In this document: piece after piece, positions 57,020 to 64,000 of the stretch | How positions within the stretch are numbered: position 1 is the stretch's first letter | Layout: each line of letters starts with the position of its first letter | Source of the DNA: Delphinus delphis | Taxonomy: Eukaryota; Chordata; Mammalia; Artiodactyla; Delphinidae | Assembly (NCBI RefSeq): GCF_949987515.2 | Contig: NC_082696.1 | Coordinates: 36,188,431 to 36,252,430, forward strand | Direction: 5' to 3' | Length of the DNA: 64,000 nucleotides | Program-made: the position numbers and the translations under genes | Notes under the pieces: generated by a model | Databases searched by the model: none | What the model saw: only the letters and a program-made list of their open reading frames with translations | Told to the model about the DNA's origin: nothing

Positions 57020-57205
57020 AAGTACTGGATAAGAGCATTGGAGTCAGGCAGGCTTTGAATCCAGTTCTGGCCCTGCCATTTACTAGTTGGTTATCTTGGC
57101 GATTTGCTTAACCTCTATGACACTGTTTTCTCATCAGAGTGTCTTGTGACACTAAAGCACTTAGCATAATACTGGGCACAAGACGCTTAATAGATATATA
57201 TGATG
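57020..57205 (+). mobile_element. MIR SINE
   Basis: 'ggataagagcattggagtcaggcaggctttgaatccagttctggccctgccatttactagttgg', then 'aacctctatgacactgttttctcatc' and 'aagcacttagcataatactgggcac': sense MIR, nearly complete. Confidence 0.85.
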
Positions 57206-57217
57206 TGATTTTAATAG

Positions 57218-57330
57218 CATGGCTCTGTCACTAATAAGTTATGTGACATTGTGCCAATCACTCAACATCTGTGAGGCGAGAGGAGCCATGACGTTCTCAT
57301 CTGTAAAGTAAGGGCTTGAATGAGATGCGT
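57218..57330 (+). mobile_element. MIR SINE fragment
   Basis: 'ggctctgtcactaataagttatgtgacattgtgccaatcactcaacatctg', then 'ctcatctgtaaagtaagggcttgaatgagatg': a second sense MIR just downstream of the first. Confidence 0.75.
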
Positions 57331-58389
57331 AATGTGTTCCCCGGCTTTCGGTTTCATTCGTTAAAATATACTACCACTAGGAATTTAGGAATACTGGAAC
57401 AAGTTAGTGGAAATATACCTCTTAGCTAGATTTGTGGAAAACAGTCTTTCGTTTTTCTCTATCATCCAGACACTGACTTCTTTAACAAACTGCCTTGTTT
57501 GTAAAAATCGTTTAGAAACCATTTCAGAAACAGCATAGGACTATAAAAGCCAAACAACAATTTCTCAGCAGGAAAATAAGCAGGCTGCAATGCCATGATA
57601 TTGTGTTATTTAGAAGCCAGAAGTCATGAAAGATGTTCCTACATATCACTGGTAAAGATCTAACTATGAATAAGGTTTTCCTCATCCAGTTATTATGAGA
57701 TCTTCTGTCTTTTTAATACTATAAGGATTATGTATAGGTGCTTCTTTTGCTTTTATTTTTTTTTTAATCTCAATCAGTTGCTTTTCCATTAAAGAAGGAC
57801 ATCTTGTCTTAACTATTGGAAAAATAAGTCCTATTTTCCTTTTATCCCTATTCTACTTACTACCTTATTCTAGGCCAATGATCCATTGTTTAATTTAGTG
57901 AGAAGTCATTCAAAATGAGATTTTTGAGTTGTCCCTGAGCTTTTAGTCTTCCTCTCCCCTTCACTTTCTTCTGTTCTAAAGGAAATAAATGTCCTCCTTT
58001 CTATGCATGTACCTGCTTTTGGTTAGAATCCATACCCTTCAGCTTCTCCAGCTAGGGTTATTTCTGCCTTATCTATATCTGTAGAATCTATCTCTATTTC
58101 TAGGGGAATTTATTCTCCCTTCTCTATGCCTCCCTTTTGGCATAGGAATTTATTATGTCTCTCCTTCACAATTGAAACAAAAGTTTCAATTCACCTAGCC
58201 TCTCTTTATTTTTCTCATTTCAATATATTCTTGCTACAACTGTTAGCCAAAACTTTCTAAATCATATCACTAAGTCACAACCCCACTTCAAAATCACCAA
58301 CAGCTACTGAGTGTTAAGTAAGAGAAAAATTCAAACTGGGGAACTCACTGTTTCTTGGATGCTCATTACTTATTTGCATTTAAAAGCTA
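57331..58389. other. No recognised feature
   Basis: About 1.06 kb of AT-rich unassigned sequence. Confidence 0.5.
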
Positions 58390-60720
58390 CCCTATCAGAC
58401 TTCTGCTTCTGACCGTGATGTTGGGACTAATACTAAACTTACTCTAAGGCATAAACAACTATACAACTGGAAAAAATTAAATGAAATAACTATTTCAAAT
58501 GTTTGACAAAAGGCAGCAAGCCCTGAGAAAGGAAATAAAAGTGAGGTGAACCCATTTTTTCCTAAGGCACATAATCTTAAAAACAGACAGAGGAAAAGAT
58601 ACATCACCTTCAGGGGAATGTAATAAGCATGATTGTTGCCTTCTAATCAGATATAATGGAGAAAAAATAATGGATCATTATTTTTAAATTACGAAGAGTG
58701 TGAACCTAGAATTCTATAAACAAATAAAGTATTTTTCAAATGAAGCTGAAGTGAAGAGATTATTACACCAAGCAAATCTGAGAGAATTTATTGCTAGAAG
58801 ACCTGGGCTACAAGAAGTATATAAAGAAGGTCTTCAGGTTGAAGGATAATGCTGTATTAAAATGTGATTCTACACAAAGAAATGAAGAGCTCCAGATAAG
58901 TTTAATATATAGGTAAATATAAAATACTTTTTTTTTCTGTGGTACGTGGGCCTCTCACTGTTGTGGCCTCTCCCGTTGCGGAGCACAGGCTCCGGACGCG
59001 CAGGCTCAGCGGCCATGGCTCACGGGCCCAGCCGCTCCGCGGCACGTGGGATCTTCCCAGACCGGGGCACGAACCCGTGTCCCCTGCATCGGCAGGCGGA
59101 CTCTCAACCACTGCACCACCAGGGAAGCCCTAAAATACTTTTTCACATCATAATTTTTTAAAAAAACGAGTTGACTCTTCAAAGGAGAAACAAACTATCA
59201 TGGGGTTTATGACATGTGTGGCAGCACAAAAGATGAGAAGGAAGAAGATGAAATTATACTGTTAAGATTCTTACAATATACATAAATTATTATAATATTT
59301 TTGGTGGGAGAGTCTAACATTAAAATTCATGTAATAAATCCTAAAGTAACTATTAAAAAAATAAAATTAAAAAATATGAAGATAAACCAGTAGAGGAAAT
59401 GAAGTGAAATGCTAAAAATTACTCAACCCAGAAGAAAGTCAGAAAAGCAGGGGAAAAGCCTACAGATTATGTGAACAAGTAAAAAGCAAACAATAAGATA
59501 GTAGATTTACAACCAAACATAAACATGCCAACAAAAATAAATTCACCAGGCCTGATTAAATCCATGGCCAAATTATTAGCTGCTTAAAAGAGGAGTACAT
59601 TAAGTGTAAAAAAAGCTACAAATAGGCTAAAATTAAAGGGTGGTAAAATATGTATCAGTCAAACACTAATCGTAAAAAGTTGCCTATATTAAAAGCAGAC
59701 AAAGTAGACTTCAGAAAAAAAGTACTGACAAGGATAAGAGGAACATTTCATAATGATAAAAGGGTCAATTCATCAGGAGGAGACAACCCACAAATCGGTA
59801 GGAATCTAAAAAGAGAATACATGAAACAAAGACTTACAGAATCAAAGGGAGAAATAGACAAATCCATGTTTGTAGTTGAAGATTTCAATACTCCTCTCTC
59901 AGTAAATGTTGGAAAAATTGGCATCAATCACTAAGGATCTAAAAATTTTCAATAATACTAAAAACAAACTTAACCCATTTGACATTTGTAGAATATTACA
60001 TCCATTGACAGTAGAATAAGTACTTTTTTCAAGTGCACTTAAGACATTCACAGAGATAGATCAGATGCTGGGCCATAAAACGTGTCTCAATAAATATCAA
60101 AGAATTGGGATAGTTCAAAACGTTCTCTGAACACAACAATACTACTTTAGAAGTCAGTAAAAAAAAATACACCTGGAAATCATCAAATATTTGGAAATTA
60201 AACAACGAGGTTCTAAACCATCTATAGATCAAAGAGGAAATTCCAAAGAAAATTGACATATATTTGGAACTGAATGATCCTGAAAAAAACTAAAGTATAG
60301 TAGTATATCAAAATGTGCGAAACATAGGTGTAGCAGGGCTTGAAGGGCAATTTGTAACTCTAAATGCTCATATTAGAAAAAAAAAAGATCAAAAGTCAAT
60401 GATATAAGTTTCTACTTTAAGAAACCATAAAAAGAAGGACAAATTAAACACAAGCAATCATTAGGAAGGATAAAATAAACACAAGAGTGGAAGTTAATGA
60501 AATGATAGACAATAGAGAAAATCAAAGAAACTGAAAGCTTTTTCTCTGTAATGATTAATAAAATTGATAACTCGACTGACCAAGAAAAATAGTAAAAAAA
60601 AGTGCCCACAAATTACAATTTTTGTGAGTTAAAAAGCGACATTATTACATACTCTACAGACATTAAAGCAATAACGAGGCAATATTGTGAACAATTCCAT
60701 GCCAATAAATTCAACAGCTG
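58390..60720 (+). mobile_element. Old L1 (L1M-type), ORF1 end through start of ORF2 RT
   Basis: Order: ORF1-end block ('gagagaatttattgctagaagacctgggctacaagaag' 58781-58819), the inter-ORF region, the ORF2 endonuclease ('gttgaagatttcaatactcctctctcag' 59876-59901, 'ccataaaacgtgtctcaataaatatcaaagaattgg'), then the linker ('aatattgtgaacaattccatgccaataaattcaac' 60682-60716). A 5' part (58390-58560) resembles the region before ORF1, with most of ORF1 missing, so it is an internally deleted or HAL1-like copy. Many stops; not functional. A young SINE sits inside at 58933. Confidence 0.8.
58933..59130 (-). mobile_element. Young CHR-type SINE, antisense, inside L1M
   Basis: Short T-run, body complement 'cctctcccgttgcggagcac', B-box complement 'ggcacgaaccc' near 59066, head complement 'accagggaagccc' ending at 59130. 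Duplication 'taaaatacttttt' at 58920-58932 and 59131-59143. Confidence 0.96.
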
Positions 60721-62414
60721 GAGAAGAGCATGGATTCTAAAAGTAGATAAATGCATAGAAAGAGGAGGGCATTTATTTCTTTTAGACCCAAAGAAAGTGA
60801 AAGGGAGAGGAAGCCTTAAAGATCAGAGACAACTGAAGGACCTCATTTTGAATGACTTCTTGCTGAATTAAACAAGGGATCATTGGCCTGGAATGAACTG
60901 CAAAGGGAGCGGAGATAAATGGAAATAGGAATTATTTTTTCTGATAGTTAAGACTAGATTGCTTTCTTTGTTGGAGAAGCATCTGATTATTGAGATTTTT
61001 TAATGCCAAATGTGAATGTTGAGTTACTCTTTCATTGAAAATATTAGAAAATATATTATTATGCTCAAGTTTAAAAGTGGGTCAGAATTAGACTAGTATC
61101 TTCATTCAGGTTAGACAAATTTTCATGTTAGCTGATTACATGGATTTCAATTTAAGAAGTAATTTTTTAGAAGGAAAAGGTATTTTTTTAGTGGGTATTG
61201 GTGCTTTCAATTCAGTCCCCAAACGAGGCATCTGTGGGTCCTTATCAGTATGAATTCGGAAAGTATAGATATTAGGTGTTCAGCAGAATGTATTCTCAAA
61301 GATCCCCTTCTGTACACACAGAGTAGTCATCAAATGCATAAAATGTAAGCATGAAGAAAGTCTGTCCCTGCTTTCCAGAGTGAGCTTTTCCAAGTATCTG
61401 CATGTTTTAGGGGGAAGAAGAGTTAAATTCAGCCTTTCCTGGGTAAACAAAAGAACTCCAAAAAAAAAAAAAAAGAACTCCTTTTCCCAGTCTTATTATT
61501 TTCCCTGTCTCGCTGTTCTCTCTAAATTGATTCACTTTCTTCATTTTCATATTGTAAACGGACTTTTTGCCCCTATTGGTCTACTTCTTTTTAGAGTAAA
61601 TCAACTTGTTCACAATGTGCTACTGAGTTAAAAAAAAAAAAAAAGACAGCGTTAAAAAATAGTGTATATATTATTATTATATTTTATACACATGTATAGA
61701 AAAATGCCCAGGATAGACACAGATATGTTAGTTATGGTTCTATACGGATATGGGATTATCAGTGAATTTTCTTTTTAAAAAATTTGTTTACTTATTTACT
61801 TACTGTAATTTTTCTAGAGTAAGCATAATTTTTTTAAATTAAAAATCAAAAGCTCTAAATATCAACTGAGAATATATCAGTAATATTGGAATTATCAGTA
61901 TATTTCTTCTTTTTTTTAGCTCTCTCTTTTTCTACTTATCTCCATTCTCTATTTTTTTCTAGAATAAGCATGATTTTTTTTTTAGCATGATTTTTTAACA
62001 TAAAAATATCAAAGTCTATAAAGAGTCAACTAAGAAGACGTCAAAGGAATTTTTTGAAAAGTTTAATTCCAGCTGTTTTGTGGAAAATGAAAAGATTAAT
62101 GCCTGAGAAATAATTTCTGAAATATAAACGTTATTGTAAACAGGTGAAGGGCTTGATCTAGCCTTAGAATAAGACAATAGAAGATTGAAGTCCTCATCTC
62201 CTTGGCTGGCTGTATCCACCCACATTATCTTGTCACTGTGCCTAGGTGTCTGAGTCATCATGTTTGAGGTATGACTAATCTGATGAAGACTCACTTTAGG
62301 AAGTGAGGAAAGAGAAAGAGTCTATGTGGCTGACAAATAGGAAATCATATGGAAGAAAGGTTAACTTCCTTTTCCTCCCAAAGTTGTCAATAGTTAGAGG
62401 ACAGGTCAGATTTC
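60721..62414. other. No recognised feature
   Basis: About 1.7 kb of AT-rich sequence with A-runs at about 61460-61475 and 61631-61645. Two 'agcatgattttttt' copies lie at 61966-61995. No gene or repeat family could be supported. Confidence 0.5.
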
Positions 62415-62632
62415 TTTTGTTAGCTCACATTTATTGATCATGTAGCATGTGCATGAGTCATACTAAGCTCTTAACTCATTTAACTCTTACAGCAGCCTGT
62501 GAGCTAGGTAAAAGTATTATCCCCATTTTTCAGATGAGAAAACTGAGGCATAACCTTAAGCAGCTAGTAACACAAGATCTGGGATTCAAAGCTTAGCAGT
62601 CTATCTCTTAACCACTGTGCTATACTGCTTAG
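62415..62632 (-). mobile_element. MIR SINE, antisense
   Basis: 'tgttagctcacatttattgatcatgtagcatgtgcatgagtcatactaagctc', 'attatccccatttttcagatgagaaaactgaggcataacc' and 'tctatctcttaaccactgtgctatactgc': antisense MIR, nearly full length and among the best-preserved MIRs here. Confidence 0.9.
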
Positions 62633-62873
62633 AGACTTTGGCCATGTGACAATAGAGGAGATAATGATTGCACTACCATAGTGTATCAGACAGAATTGAC
62701 CAAGAAAATAGAAAGAACCTATTTCATTACAGAAAGTATAATTATAGTGGTGAAAGGAACTTTTGAGATAACATCAGTTTCTACCTTCAGGCAGGTGAAT
62801 ACCTGTTCCTTGCCTGACCAAGTGTTGTCTATTCTGTTCTAAAGTATGCAGTGATACAGATTTCTTTGTGGAG

Positions 62874-63430
62874 TGCTGTGGTAGGCAGCCCCGAAGAAGG
62901 GTCCCAGGGATTCTTGCCTCCTAACATTGATGCTTTGGCACATCCCCTCTGCTTGAGTGTGCCTGAACACAGTGACTCACTCTGACACATAGGATAGTGC
63001 AAAGGCAATGTGATGTCACTTCTGAGATTAGGTTAGAAAGACTGTGGCTTCTGTCTTTCTCAAACATTCTTTCACTCTAGCTCGCCTCCTGCAAGAGAAG
63101 CCTGGCTGCCATGTTGTGAGCTACCCTATTAAAAGGCCCATGTGGCAAGGAACTAATATCTTCAGTCACCAGCCAGCAAGGACCTAAGGCCTGCCAACAG
63201 CCAGGAGCGTAACCTTGGAAGTGGGTCTACTTCTACTCTCCTACTTGAGATAACTGTAGCCCCAGCTGACTCCTTGCCTGCAACCTCGTGAAAGACCCAG
63301 AGCCAGAGACACTCAGCTAAACTACTCCTGGGTTCCTGCTCCACAGAAACTGGGAGATGATAAATGTTTGCGGTTTTAAACTGCCAAGTTTGGGATTATT
63401 TTGTCACATAACAACAGGTAAATAATACCA
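62874..63430 (+). mobile_element. MaLR-type solo LTR
   Basis: Starts 'tgctgtggtaggcag'. Then 'gatgtcacttctgagattaggttagaaagactgtggcttctgtctt', 'gcctggctgccatgttgtgagctaccctatt', 'atgtggcaaggaact', and 'ccagagccagagacactcagctaa ... cagaaactgggagatgataaatgtttg'. Its 3' end is at 'taataccagc'. Typical ERVL-MaLR LTR architecture; no internal genes. Confidence 0.8.
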
Positions 63431-64000
63431 GCATAATCACTGATCTCATTGAATCCACTGACAGTTCTTTGGGAAGATGTCTACTTCCTCCCCAAACTAA
63501 AATGCACGTGTCCCTGTCTCTGGTGTTGGACAGTGTCTTAAAGATGATGCCTAGAATGACAGGGCGGTGTCCTTCAGGCAGCGCTAGACTAAGGAAGAAC
63601 CGTCTGACTTCTTTGGCTTTCCATGTTCCTGCCTTCAGTTCCTGGGTTAGTCTTACAGGTTACAGTTTTTCTGCTCCATCTTCCAGCCGTGTCCCTGGCA
63701 ACGCCCCCACTTGGCTCCTAGCCATCAACCTTGGCTGACCCCTCACCCTCCTCCCCCTGGACCACAAAATAAACCCAGGTCTCTGATCAGAGCTTCTTCA
63801 ACACTATGTTTACCCTTTGGTTCGGCTCTGCCCAGACTTTCATCATGCCTTCCAGAGCATCATCTCTCTGTCCTGCACCAAACCATTTATTTCTGAAACT
63901 ATGCTAGGTAAGGCCAGGTTATATTGTAAGTAATTTAATAATGTAGAATTTCTGGAGTTATAAAATAAAGAAGCAAGGTTATAATAACTATCTATTTTTA
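63431..64000. other. No recognised feature
   Basis: About 0.57 kb running to the window end. An 89-residue frame (63469-63738) has no domain and is treated as chance. Confidence 0.5.

Noticed and set aside
1..64000. Bacterial-type operons, promoters, terminators, riboswitches or attachment sites
   Set aside because: The repeat content is mammalian throughout; none of these applies.

Overview
This window is non-coding mammalian nuclear DNA, most likely from a cetacean and probably a toothed whale. The main evidence is a set of nearly identical tRNA-derived SINEs of the CHR type (cetacean/hippopotamus/ruminant family). Seven young copies and three older ones are present, and the young ones match the abundant dolphin-type copies. 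The ruminant BovB LINE, expected in 64 kb of cattle or sheep DNA, was not seen. The species call rests on recognising repeats by eye, without a database search. No host protein-coding gene can be supported. The single possible exception is a weak candidate terminal exon at 9972-10142. The window is therefore intergenic DNA or the interior of a large intron.

Layout. 1-2.5 kb is a mosaic of minus-strand L1 pieces, broken by an MLT1 LTR and an old CHR SINE. 2.5-14.4 kb holds scattered old MIR, L2 and LTR copies in otherwise unassigned sequence. 14475-19483 is the dominant feature: one 5'-truncated L1 with clear target-site duplications, dead ORF1 and ORF2, and a young CHR SINE inside the endonuclease domain. 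19.5-22.4 kb has an older CHR SINE and a GC-richer stretch. 22.4-28.8 kb holds L1 3' ends, a long L2, a hairpin DNA element and an MLT1 LTR. 29-41 kb has three CHR SINEs, an L1-in-L1 nest, a long (AT)n run and several L2/MIR copies. 42.9-49.5 kb has LTRs, a 200-base assembly gap abutting a SINE, a cluster of three young SINEs, and a short L1 with a 19-base duplication. 52.4-55.5 kb is a nest of AT-rich minisatellite, old L1 with an internal tandem repeat, interrupted L2, and more L1. 57-64 kb holds MIRs, a 2.3-kb old L1 with a young SINE inside, and a MaLR-type LTR at the end.

How it fits together: nothing here forms a pathway or operon. The window is a layered record of transposition. The oldest layer is L2/MIR, followed by old L1 (L1M), MaLR LTRs and DNA elements. 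Artiodactyl-lineage L1 and old CHR SINEs came next, and young CHR SINEs last. Nesting supports this order at several points: MIR in L2, LTR in L1M, young L1 in L1M, and CHR in L1. Subfamily names are given only where recognisable, and boundaries of old repeats are approximate (tens of bases). I found no convincing previously undescribed system. The most unusual structures are the tandemly repeated L1 ORF2 segment (52893-53218), the shared B-box change in the young SINEs, and the unassigned insert inside the L2 at 53.7-54.1 kb.
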